DNA of 9,875 nt from an uncultured Oscillibacter sp. (lineage in GTDB: Bacteria; Bacillota; Clostridia; Oscillospirales; Oscillospiraceae): assembly GCA_910588175.1 (NCBI GenBank), contig CAJUQQ010000065.1, positions 1 to 9,875 on the forward strand, in the 5' to 3' direction. Shown in pieces: positions 1-6,508 of this stretch (positions are counted from its first letter, which is position 1; each line of letters opens with the position of its first letter). Below the pieces are notes generated by a model that was given only the letters and a program-made list of their open reading frames with translations, was not told where the DNA came from and did not search any database. The translations under genes and the position numbers were made by a program.

Positions 1-552
1 TTCAACACGGGCAAATACGTCCAGGGCTTCCCGGAGTACGGTCCGGAGCGGATGGGCGCGCCCATCACGGCCTACAACCGCATCAGCTCGGAGCGGTCCA
101 CCGTTCACTCCAACATCTATGAGCCCGACTTTGTGGTCGTGGTGGACGAGACCCTGCTCTCCGCTGTGGATGTGACGGCGGGGCTCAAGAAAGAGGGGGC
201 CATCGTCATCAATTCCGGCAAATCCCCCGAGGAGCTCCGCCCTCTGCTCAAGGGCTACGAGGGCCGGGTCTGCGCCATTGACGCGGGGAAAATTTCCGAG
301 GAGGAGCTGGGGAAAAATTTCCCCAACACCCCCATGCTGGCCGCCATTGTGAAGGTCTCCGGCGTGGTCGGGGCGGAGGAGTTTATCAAAGACATGGAGG
401 CGTCCTTCCGGCACAAATTCGCCTCCAAGCCCCAGGTCATTGAGGGCAACATGCGGGCCCTGAAACGCTCTATGAAGGAGGTCCGCGTCTGCGGACCGGA
501 AATACCGGGAGGCCCGCAGGCCGAGACGGTAGAGGAGGTCAAGGAAGGATGA
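1..552 (+). CDS. porG: Pyruvate/2-oxoacid:ferredoxin oxidoreductase, gamma subunit (5' partial)
   Basis: This is the C-terminal ~183 residues of the gamma subunit of the heterotetrameric pyruvate:ferredoxin oxidoreductase, which oxidatively decarboxylates pyruvate with CoA to acetyl-CoA and CO2 and reduces ferredoxin in the cytoplasm. The frame is open from base 1, so the N-terminus lies outside the window. The motif FPEYGPERMGAPITAYNRI (from about residue 10 of the fragment) is characteristic of the family's gamma domain. It is followed by the expected stretch on a mutable strand (VVVVDETLL) and a VVGAEEF segment near the end. The stop codon overlaps the next start (ATGA at 549-552), so translation is probably coupled to porD. 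The gamma-delta-alpha-beta gene order is the one known from Thermotoga and many anaerobes. Pyruvate is the likely substrate, but a 2-oxoisovalerate or other 2-oxoacid enzyme cannot be fully excluded from this subunit alone. Confidence 0.93.
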   Translation, partial: FNTGKYVQGFPEYGPERMGAPITAYNRISSERSTVHSNIYEPDFVVVVDETLLSAVDVTAGLKKEGAIVINSGKSPEELRPLLKGYEGRVCAIDAGKISEEELGKNFPNTPMLAAIVKVSGVVGAEEFIKDMEASFRHKFASKPQVIEGNMRALKRSMKEVRVCGPEIPGGPQAETVEEVKEG

Positions 553-857
553 GCCATTTCGCGAAGGATATGACCCCCCAGGTCACCTGGAAGGACATCA
601 CCCCCGGCGGCGCCATCTTTGAGGGCGGCACGTCCCAGGTGGTGGAGACCGGCGACTGGCGGACCATGAGGCCAGTGCTGGATATGGACAAATGCAAACA
701 GTGCTTGCTCTGCGTTCCCGTCTGTCCGGACATGTCCATCCCCGTCAATCGGGACGGCCGGCGGGAGGACTTCAACTACTTCTTCTGCAAGGGCTGCGGC
801 ATCTGCGCCAACGTCTGCCCCTTCGGGGCCATCACCATGGTAAAGGAGGAGAAGTGA
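549..857 (+). CDS. porD: Pyruvate:ferredoxin oxidoreductase, delta subunit (2x[4Fe-4S] ferredoxin)
   Basis: This 102-residue ferredoxin-like subunit passes electrons from the thiamine-diphosphate centre of the alpha/beta core to external ferredoxin. Two complete CxxCxxCxxxCP cluster motifs are visible: CKQCLLCVPVCP in the middle and CKGCGICANVCP near the C-terminus, enough for two [4Fe-4S] clusters. The ~50-residue N-terminal extension before the first motif (with GGTSQVVETGDWRTMRP) is typical of PorD rather than of free ferredoxins. The ATG at 549 overlaps the porG stop, with AAGGAAGG directly before it and GAGGAGG about ten bases upstream. The stop is one base short of the porA start. The length is normal for the family. 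Identification is secure from motifs and context. Confidence 0.95.
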   Translation: MSHFAKDMTPQVTWKDITPGGAIFEGGTSQVVETGDWRTMRPVLDMDKCKQCLLCVPVCPDMSIPVNRDGRREDFNYFFCKGCGICANVCPFGAITMVKEEK

Positions 858-858
858 C

Positions 859-2037
859 ATGAGCATCCGAGAGAGACTGTCCGGCAATGAGGCGGTTGCC
901 TACGCTATGAAGCAGATCAACCCCGATGTCATGGGCGCGTATCCCATCACGCCGTCCACCGAGATTCCTCAGTATTTCTCCGCCTACGTGGACAACGGCG
1001 AGGTGGATACGGAATTCATCGCCGTGGAGTCCGAGCACTCCGCTATGTCCACCTGCATCGGCGCGGAGGCGGCGGGCTGCCGGGCGATTTCCGCCACTTC
1101 CTCCTGCGGCCTGATCTACATGGCCGAGATGCTGTACGTGGCGGCCTCCGACCGCCTGCCCATCACCCTGGCGGTTTCCTGCCGGGCCCTCAGCGGCCCC
1201 ATCAACATCAACAACGACCACTCGGACGCCATGGCGGTCCGGGACGCGGGCTGGCTGATGCTGTTTGCCGAGACGAACCAGGAGGCCTATGACAACTACC
1301 TCCAGGCCATGCGCATCGGCGAGGCCGTGTCCCTGCCCATCATGATCTGCCAGGACGGCTTCATCACCTCCCACGCCATCGAGAACATCGAGCTGGAGGA
1401 GACGGAGAAGGTCCGGGAGTTTGTGGGCGAGTACAAGCCCCAGCACTACCTCCTGAACAAGGACGAGCCCATGGCCGTGGGCCCCTATTCCACCCCTGTG
1501 TACTACATGGAGACCAAGCGCCAGCAGGCCCAGGCCATGCTGGACGCGAAAAAGGTGATTCAGGACGTGGCGGACGAGTTCGCCGCCTGGACAGGCCGCC
1601 GGTACGGTCTGATCGAGACATACGAGATGGACGACGCGGAAGAGGCCATCATCATCATCGGCTCCTCCGCCGGAACGGCCCGGGAGGCCATTAAGCGGCT
1701 CCGGGCCCAGGGCAAGAAGGCGGGCATGATCAAGATTCGCTCCTTCCGCCCCTTCCCCGCCGGAGAAATCGCCAGGGCCCTGAAAAACGTGAAGGCTTTC
1801 GCCGCCATGGACAAGGACGACAGCTTCAACGCCCACTGCGGCCCCATTTTCGCGGAGGTCTGCGCGGGGCTGTACGCGAGCGGCGTCAGCGGCCCCAAAG
1901 GCATCAGCTACATCTACGGCCTGGGCGGCCGGGACGTGCGGGTGGAGAGCATCCAGCATGTCTTCGCGGACCTGGAGAAGATTGCCGCTACCGGCGACGT
2001 GGGCGAGACCTACCGTTACCTGGACGTGCGCGAGTGA
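859..2037 (+). CDS. porA: Pyruvate:ferredoxin oxidoreductase, alpha subunit
   Basis: This 392-residue alpha subunit carries the pyrimidine-binding half of the thiamine-diphosphate site and the transketolase C-terminal-like domain. The N-terminal signature GNEAVAYAMKQINPDVMGAY followed by YPITPSTEI (residues ~27-35) is the classic PorA opening. A second core motif, ALSGPININNDHSD (~residues 113-126), also matches pyruvate enzymes closely. The C-terminal domain contains IIIGSSAGTAREAIKRLR and IKIRSFRPFP, as in PorA/VorA. The start is well supported by AAAGGAGGAG (841-850) ahead of the ATG. It sits one base after porD and 12 bases before porB, whose Shine-Dalgarno overlaps the porA stop. Length is standard for the separate-subunit enzyme. 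Pyruvate specificity is inferred from similarity of the NDHSD region to pyruvate enzymes. Confidence 0.95.
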   Translation: MSIRERLSGNEAVAYAMKQINPDVMGAYPITPSTEIPQYFSAYVDNGEVDTEFIAVESEHSAMSTCIGAEAAGCRAISATSSCGLIYMAEMLYVAASDRLPITLAVSCRALSGPININNDHSDAMAVRDAGWLMLFAETNQEAYDNYLQAMRIGEAVSLPIMICQDGFITSHAIENIELEETEKVREFVGEYKPQHYLLNKDEPMAVGPYSTPVYYMETKRQQAQAMLDAKKVIQDVADEFAAWTGRRYGLIETYEMDDAEEAIIIIGSSAGTAREAIKRLRAQGKKAGMIKIRSFRPFPAGEIARALKNVKAFAAMDKDDSFNAHCGPIFAEVCAGLYASGVSGPKGISYIYGLGGRDVRVESIQHVFADLEKIAATGDVGETYRYLDVRE

Positions 2038-2049
2038 GGAGGAGTCAAC

Positions 2050-2982
2050 ATGGCCTATCATCTGAAAGAAAACGTCATGAAGGAAGACCGCTTTACCGGC
2101 GGTCACCGGATGTGCGCGGGCTGCGGCTGTCCCATCGCCGTGCGGACCGTTCTGCGGGCCCTGGAGCCGGAGGACCACGCGGTGGTCTGCTCCGCCACCT
2201 GCTGCCTGGAGGTCTCCTCCTTCATGTACCCCTATACGTCCTACAAAGACAGCTTCATCCACAACGCCTTTGAGAACGCGGCGGCGACCCTGAGCGGTGT
2301 GGAAACCGCCTACCACGCCATGAAAAAGCGGGGCAAGATTGACGCCACGTACAAATTCATCGCCTTCGGCGGCGACGGCGGAACCTATGACATCGGCTTC
2401 CAGAGCCTATCCGGAGCCATGGAGCGGGGACACGACATGGTGTACGTCTGCTACGACAACGAGGCGTACATGAACACGGGTATTCAGCGCTCCAGCTCCA
2501 CCCCCCACTTTGCCGACACCACCACCACCCCGGCGGGCAAAGTCGTCCCCGGCAAGCTCCAGCAGAAGAAGAACCTGACCAAGATCATGGTGGCCCACGG
2601 GATTCCCTACGTGGCCCAGACCACCTTTATCGGGAATTTCAAGGACATCACCGAGAAGTCCCACAAGGCGATTTACACCCCCGGCCCGGCGTTTTTGAAC
2701 GTCATGGCCCCCTGCCCCCGGGGCTGGCGCTATCCCAGTGAAAAGCTGATGGAGATCACGAAGCTGGCGGTGGAAACCTGCGTGTGGCCCCTCTACGAGG
2801 TCATGGAGGGCAGGTATATCCTCAGCTACAAGCCGAAGAACAAGCTGCCGGTGGAAGAGTACCTCAAGTCCCAGGGGCGCTTCGCCCACATGTTTAAGCC
2901 CGGCAACGAGTGGATGATCGAGGAGACCCAGAAGGAAGTTGACAAGAACTGGGAGGACCTGCTGAAACTCTGCGAGCTGTAA
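2050..2982 (+). CDS. porB: Pyruvate:ferredoxin oxidoreductase, beta subunit (TPP-binding)
   Basis: This 310-residue beta subunit binds the diphosphate of thiamine diphosphate and a proximal [4Fe-4S] cluster. The cluster ligands visible are C22 and C25 in MCAGCGCPI, C52 in ATCCLEVS (the family usually has ATGCLEV) and the cysteine of MAPCPRGW near residue 220. The TPP motif starts at GGDGG (107-111) and ends at N137-EAYMNTG-144, which is diagnostic of PorB-type proteins. The conserved FENAAATLSG lies between them. The start at 2050 follows GAGGAGGAG overlapping the porA stop, which is better supported than the internal Met10. It is the last gene of the operon, followed within 25 bases by a terminator hairpin. 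Extra cysteines at C27 and C51 next to the ligands are a small oddity. Confidence 0.95.
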   Translation: MAYHLKENVMKEDRFTGGHRMCAGCGCPIAVRTVLRALEPEDHAVVCSATCCLEVSSFMYPYTSYKDSFIHNAFENAAATLSGVETAYHAMKKRGKIDATYKFIAFGGDGGTYDIGFQSLSGAMERGHDMVYVCYDNEAYMNTGIQRSSSTPHFADTTTTPAGKVVPGKLQQKKNLTKIMVAHGIPYVAQTTFIGNFKDITEKSHKAIYTPGPAFLNVMAPCPRGWRYPSEKLMEITKLAVETCVWPLYEVMEGRYILSYKPKNKLPVEEYLKSQGRFAHMFKPGNEWMIEETQKEVDKNWEDLLKLCEL

Positions 2983-3002
2983 AGGAAGTAAAATGGAAAC
3001 GA

Positions 3003-3036
3003 GGGAGACCGTCAGAAGACGGCCTCCCCCGTTTTT
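3003..3036 (+). terminator. Rho-independent terminator of the por operon, possibly bidirectional
   Basis: An 11-bp stem (GGGAGACCGTC at 3003-3013 with GACGGCCTCCC at 3018-3028) closes a four-base AGAA loop and is followed by CCG and five T. On the plus strand one A/C mismatch interrupts the stem. Read on the minus strand the same position becomes a G-U wobble, so the stem is complete there, with a looser T-rich tail. It lies 20 bases after the porB stop and 83 bases beyond the asnA stop on the other strand, so it may end both convergent transcripts. Confidence 0.85.
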
Positions 3037-3118
3037 ACGTCTGTGTTCCCCCGCTCCGGCCCGGATAACCGCCGGACCTCCGGAACGCGTGAAGCGCTTT
3101 TCTTCTCAAAAGAGCAGG

Positions 3119-4126
3119 TTAGAGCAGGGTAATTCCCGCCTTCTCGCAGCCCTTCATGGTCTCCTGGTCCCACAGGCTGGCCTGAACCTCGCCGATGTGG
3201 CAGGCTCCCAGCAGCAGCATGCACACCCGGGACATACCGATGCCGCCGCCAATGGACTGGGGCAGTTCCCCGTTCAGCAGCATTTGGTGGAAGGGCAGCT
3301 TCCGCCGCTCGTCGCACCCGGCGGCGGTGAGCTGGCGGTCCATCGCCCCGGCGTCCACCCGGATGCCCATGGAAGATACCTCAAAGGAGCGCTCCAGCAC
3401 CGGATTCCACATGAGAATGTCCCCGTTCAGCTCCCAGTCGTCGTAGTCCGGGGCCCGGCCGTCGTGGCGGTTTCCGGATTTCAGGGTCTTGCCGATCTGC
3501 ATCAGAAACACCGTCTGGTGCTCCCGGCAGATTTCCGTCTCCCGGTCCGAGGGGTCCAGCTGGGGATAGCGGTCCTCCAACTCCTGGGTGGTGATGAAGT
3601 ACACCTCCCGGTCGGGCCGGAAACTCAGGACGGGGAAGTGGTTGCGCAGTACGGAGGCGGTGTCGCACAGGGCCCCCGCGATGTCCAGGACGGTGTCCTT
3701 CAAATACTGGAGGCTGCGGTCCTCCATTCCAATGTGCTTTTCCCAGTCCCACTGGTCCACGTAGATGGAGTGGAGGTTGTCCACCACCTCGTCCCGGCGG
3801 ATGGCGTTCATGTCGGTAAAGAGCCCCATTCCCTGGGGGAACTCGTAGCGTTTCAGCGCCAGGCGCTTCCACTTGGCCAGGGAGTGAACCACTTGGCCCT
3901 CGGTACCCACGTCGGGAATGTCAAAGCTGACGGGCCGCTCCACGCCGTTCAGGTCGTCGTTCAGGCCGGTGCGGCCGTCCACAAACAGGGGGGCGGAGAC
4001 CCGGTGGAGGTTCAGACGAAGGGTGAGATTGCGCTGGAAGTCCTCGTGAATGAGCTCAATGGCCCGCTGGAGTTCATTGTTGCTCAGGGGCATCTTGTAG
4101 CCGCTGGGGATGGTGAGCTTGCTCAT
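3119..4126 (-). CDS. asnA: Aspartate--ammonia ligase (asparagine synthetase A)
   Basis: This 335-residue enzyme makes asparagine from aspartate, ATP and free ammonia. It has the class II aminoacyl-tRNA-synthetase-like fold. Many blocks match the E. coli family member as I know it: VVHSLAKWKR (79-88), LHSIYVDQWDWE (118-129), RAPDYDDW (224-231), LNGDILMWNPVLE (233-245), SSMGIRVDA (251-259) and the class II motif 3 block GGGIGMSR (293-300). Length is normal (about 330). It lies 43 bases downstream of gltX on the same strand, probably co-transcribed. The Shine-Dalgarno is weak: the best match, AAAGGA at 4140-4145, is 13 bases from the ATG. Expression may therefore depend on read-through from gltX. 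The ammonia-only enzyme is consistent with a fermentative, ammonia-rich habitat. Confidence 0.95.
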   Translation of the reverse strand: MSKLTIPSGYKMPLSNNELQRAIELIHEDFQRNLTLRLNLHRVSAPLFVDGRTGLNDDLNGVERPVSFDIPDVGTEGQVVHSLAKWKRLALKRYEFPQGMGLFTDMNAIRRDEVVDNLHSIYVDQWDWEKHIGMEDRSLQYLKDTVLDIAGALCDTASVLRNHFPVLSFRPDREVYFITTQELEDRYPQLDPSDRETEICREHQTVFLMQIGKTLKSGNRHDGRAPDYDDWELNGDILMWNPVLERSFEVSSMGIRVDAGAMDRQLTAAGCDERRKLPFHQMLLNGELPQSIGGGIGMSRVCMLLLGACHIGEVQASLWDQETMKGCEKAGITLL

Positions 4127-4169
4127 GTGATAAAACCAGTCCTTTATTCAGATTATGTGGGGGAAGGGG

Positions 4170-5654
4170 TTACAGCTTTGCCAGACCCAGCTTCAGGCGG
4201 CGGAGGGTTTCCTCCCGGCCCAGGATGTGGCAGATTTCCACCGCGCCGCCGGGAGTCACCTGCTTGCCCGCCGCCGCGATGCGGACGGGCCACATCAGCG
4301 TGGCGTTTTTCACGCCCAGCTTCTCCGCCAGGCCGATCAGGCAGTCGTGGACGCTCTCCTGGGTCCAGTTCTCCAGGCCCTCCAGGGCGGGGATGGCGGC
4401 CTCCAGCATGTTTTTGGAAATCTCCGGGTCGGTCTTGGACTTCTTATTGGTGAAGAGGACGGCGTCGTAGTCCGGCAGGGCGTCGAAGAAGTCCACCTTC
4501 TCCGGGATATCCGTCAGCCTTTCGCACCGGGCCTGGAGCAGGGCGGCCACGGCGGCGGCGTCAATGGCGGGATTCTTCACCGACTGCCGGATGTAGGGCT
4601 CCGCGGTTTTGGCGAAGTCCTCCGGGGCCATGGCCCGCAGATACAGGGCGTTGAAATAGGTCAGCTTCTCCATGTCGAAGATGGCGGGGGACTTGGAGAT
4701 GCCCGCGATGTCAAAGGCGTCCACCAACTCCTCCAGGGAGAAGACCTCCTGCTCGCTCCGCTCCCCCTTGGGCGCCCAGCCCAGAAGGGCCACGTAGTTC
4801 AGCACGGCGGGAGTCAGATACCCTTCGGCAATCAGGTCCTCATAGGAGGGGTCGCCGTGGCGCTTGCTCATCTTGTTGTGCTGGTCCCGCATGACGGGGG
4901 AGCAGTGGACGTAAGTGGGGATGTCCCAGCCGAAGGCCTCGTACAGCAGATTATATTTGGGGGCGGAGGAGAGGTATTCGCTGCCCCGGACTACGTGGGT
5001 AATGCCCATCAGGTGGTCGTCCACCACATTGGCGAAGTTGTAGGTGGGCAGGCCGTCCCGCTTCAAAAGCACCTGGTCGTCCAGGGTCTTGTTCTCCACG
5101 GTGATGTCTCCAAAGGAAACGTCGTGGAAGGTGGTGGTCCCCTCCTGGGGGATGCGCTGGCGGATGACATAGGGCATCCCCGCCAGGAGGTTCGCGTCAA
5201 TTTCCTCCTGGGAGAGATCGCGGCAGGGGTCGGCGGCCCGGTCAAAATTGCCGCTGTCCTCCTCGGATTCGGCCTTCTCGCAGAAGCAGTAGTAGGCCGC
5301 GCCCTTTTCCACCAGGAGCTTGGCGTACTTTCCATATAAATCCCGGCGCTCCGACTGGATGTAGGGTCCCGTGGGGCCGCCTACGTCGGGGCCCTCGTCG
5401 TGGGTCAGGCCGCACTCGGCCATGGTGCGGTAGATGACATCCGTGGCGCCCTCCACCAGGCGGCCCTGGTCCGTATCCTCAATGCGGAGGATAAAGGTGC
5501 CGTGGTGGTGCCGGGCAATGAGCCAGGTGTACAGGGCGGTGCGGAGATTGCCCACATGCATGTAGCCTGTGGGAGAGGGGGCGAAGCGGGTGCGGACCAT
5601 CCCCTTGGGGATGCGGTCCTCCATGTCCTGGAAAAAGCGGCTGTCGGTAGCCAT
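4170..5654 (-). CDS. gltX: Glutamyl-tRNA synthetase
   Basis: This 494-residue class I aminoacyl-tRNA synthetase charges tRNA-Glu (possibly also tRNA-Gln in a lineage using the amidotransferase route, which the sequence cannot settle). RFAPSPTGYMHVGNLRTAL (23-41) holds the HIGH-type motif as HVGN, LRIEDTD (57-62) is conserved, and KMSKR (261-265) is the second ATP-binding signature. A CFC pair (C123, C125) with C144 could be a degenerate zinc site. I chose ATG 5654 because AGGAGG (5661-5666) lies six bases upstream. An in-frame TTG at 5672 is less likely, and Met19, where many orthologues begin, has no well-spaced Shine-Dalgarno. The result is an ~18-residue N-terminal extension. It is the first gene of a gltX-asnA unit. 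Confidence 0.96.
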   Translation of the reverse strand: MATDSRFFQDMEDRIPKGMVRTRFAPSPTGYMHVGNLRTALYTWLIARHHHGTFILRIEDTDQGRLVEGATDVIYRTMAECGLTHDEGPDVGGPTGPYIQSERRDLYGKYAKLLVEKGAAYYCFCEKAESEEDSGNFDRAADPCRDLSQEEIDANLLAGMPYVIRQRIPQEGTTTFHDVSFGDITVENKTLDDQVLLKRDGLPTYNFANVVDDHLMGITHVVRGSEYLSSAPKYNLLYEAFGWDIPTYVHCSPVMRDQHNKMSKRHGDPSYEDLIAEGYLTPAVLNYVALLGWAPKGERSEQEVFSLEELVDAFDIAGISKSPAIFDMEKLTYFNALYLRAMAPEDFAKTAEPYIRQSVKNPAIDAAAVAALLQARCERLTDIPEKVDFFDALPDYDAVLFTNKKSKTDPEISKNMLEAAIPALEGLENWTQESVHDCLIGLAEKLGVKNATLMWPVRIAAAGKQVTPGGAVEICHILGREETLRRLKLGLAKL

Positions 5655-5672
5655 AAGGAACCTCCTGGTCAA

Positions 5673-5690
5673 GCCGGGGAAGGCCCCGGC
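5673..5690 (-). other. GC-rich stem-loop in the gltX leader
   Basis: A perfect 7-bp stem, GCCGGGG with CCCCGGC around a four-base loop, lies in the 5' untranslated leader of gltX, ending six bases before the AGGAGG ribosome binding site. It has no T tract, so it is not a terminator. It may stabilise the mRNA 5' end or tune ribosome access. It does not look like a T-box leader: there is no room for specifier or antiterminator elements. Confidence 0.6.
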
Positions 5691-5708
5691 GTATTTTCAG
5701 ACATTGCC

Positions 5709-5737
5709 ATTATCCTCGTTTTGGGCAGAAAAGTCAA
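5709..5737 (-). promoter_or_regulatory. Sigma-A promoter for gltX-asnA
   Basis: On the minus strand TTGACT (5737-5732) and GATAAT (5714-5709) are separated by exactly 17 bases. Each hexamer differs from consensus at one position. Transcription would start near 5702, leaving a leader of about 48 nt before the gltX start. Confidence 0.8.
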
Positions 5738-5783
5738 GCGGAAGCCCGCAATAAAATCCGGCGGAGAGCGGCAAAGCCGGCGG

Positions 5784-5812
5784 TTGCTTTTTGGCCGGAA
5801 GGGGTGTATGAT
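5784..5812 (+). promoter_or_regulatory. Promoter for the EamA-type transporter and its leader
   Basis: TTGCTT (5784-5789) and TATGAT (5807-5812) have a 17-base spacer. The -10 differs from consensus at one base while the -35 is weak. The predicted start point is about 5818-5820, which is exactly where the 5' strand of the leader's closing stem begins. It is divergent from the gltX promoter, with about 47 bases between the two -35 boxes. Confidence 0.6.
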
Positions 5813-5819
5813 AGAAAAA

Positions 5820-5872
5820 ACCGCAGGGGTGAGTACCTACCGTATAAGGCTGAGTCCTTGTGCGGTATTTTT
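5820..5872 (+). promoter_or_regulatory. Structured leader with mutually exclusive stems (candidate attenuator/riboswitch)
   Basis: The leader can fold in two incompatible ways. ACCGCA (5820-5825) pairs with TGCGGT (5861-5866), enclosing two small hairpins. Alternatively TACCG (5838-5842) pairs with CGGTA (5863-5867) around the AAGG/CCTT hairpin (5846-5859), forming a terminator-like stem followed by five T (5868-5872). The 3' strand is shared, so the first fold is an antiterminator. The two small hairpins are alike, GGTGAGTACC (5828-5837) and GGCTGAGTCC (5848-5857), each presenting GAGU in the loop. This sits 20 bases before the start of a small drug/metabolite transporter. Guanidine-sensing riboswitches often precede such exporters, but I cannot assign a class from memory. 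Confidence 0.55.
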
Positions 5873-5892
5873 ATGTTCAAGGAGGAAACAGT

Positions 5893-6314
5893 ATGTGGAA
5901 GATGTTGTGGCCCATTTTGATGGTGGTGGCATCCAATACCATTTATAACATCTGCTCCAAGTCTACGCCCAGGGAGGTGAACGGCTTCGCCTCCCTGACG
6001 GTAACCTACACGGTGGCGGCGGTGTGCGCTGCGGCGCTGTTTTACGTCACGGGAGAGCAGAAGAGCCTGGCGGCGGAGCCGGGCAGAACGAATTGGACGG
6101 CGTGGGTGCTGGGGCCCGCGATTGTGGGACTGGAGTTCGGGTTTCTCTGCGTTTACCGGGCGGGCTGGAAGATCAAGGCAATCTCACCGCCAGCATTACG
6201 CTGTCCTGTGTGCTGCTGGCGGTGGGGGTTCTGCTCTATGGAGAGACCCTGACCCTCCGGCAGGCCGCAGGCTTGGCCGTCTGCGGCCTGGGGTTGTTTC
6301 TGATTACGGAATAG
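5893..6314 (+). pseudogene. Small EamA/DMT-superfamily transporter, frameshifted
   Basis: Two adjacent frames together give a ~140-residue integral membrane protein. The start is at 5893 behind AAGGAGG (5879-5885). Hydrophobic segments appear at residues ~3-20, ~35-55, ~75-95 (ending CVYRAGWKI) and, in the second frame, LTASITLSCVLLAVGVLLYGE and AAGLAVCGLGLFLI. The order VYRAGWKI, then NLTASI, GVLLYGE, TLRQAAG and GLGLFLI matches the second half of an EamA domain. This suggests a single-domain, five-helix protein that may dimerise. One base is missing around 6171-6180: inserting one base after ATCAA restores the frame. Without repair the first frame ends at 6252. It may be a pseudogene or a sequencing error. 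Its substrate is unknown, and the structured leader hints at ligand-controlled export. A terminator follows at 6329. Confidence 0.7.
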
Positions 6315-6328
6315 AGAGGGAGAGAGCA

Positions 6329-6355
6329 CCCGGAGAGAAGCCGGGAGTCTTTTTT
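6329..6355 (+). terminator. Rho-independent terminator after the EamA gene
   Basis: CCCGG (6329-6333) pairs with CCGGG (6341-6345) around a seven-base loop, with a run of six T at 6350-6355 shortly after. It lies 15 bases beyond the EamA stop. Confidence 0.75.
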
Positions 6356-6412
6356 GCCAGATACGCTAAAAAAGCCGCCGCCGCCGGCCTTGGCTTTCAG
6401 TCCCTTCGTCAC

Positions 6413-6441
6413 TTGCAAAGGCGGAGGGGGCTTGCTAGAAT
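6413..6441 (+). promoter_or_regulatory. Promoter for the HAD phosphatase / HELTH protein pair
   Basis: TTGCAA (6413-6418) and TAGAAT (6436-6441) are separated by 17 bases. The -10 differs from consensus at one position and the -35 matches at four of six. The predicted leader is about 60 nt, and I see no strong structure in it. Confidence 0.6.
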
Positions 6442-6508
6442 ATCGGTAGTCAAAAACTTTGGGCAAATCCCGCTTTCACGATTTCGATAACTGATGATGA
6501 GGTGTTAC

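Noticed and set aside
832..2316. Long open frame (494 codons) on the minus strand opposite porA
   Set aside because: It is the antisense shadow of GC-rich porA/porB: its composition is low in lysine, rich in His/Gly/Val and without any domain, whereas the plus-strand frames carry exact family motifs.
2993..4453. Long plus-strand frames opposite asnA (486 codons) and opposite gltX (394 codons, 4155-5339)
   Set aside because: Both are shadows of the minus-strand genes; no motifs, no Shine-Dalgarno, and the minus-strand proteins are unambiguous AsnA and GltX.
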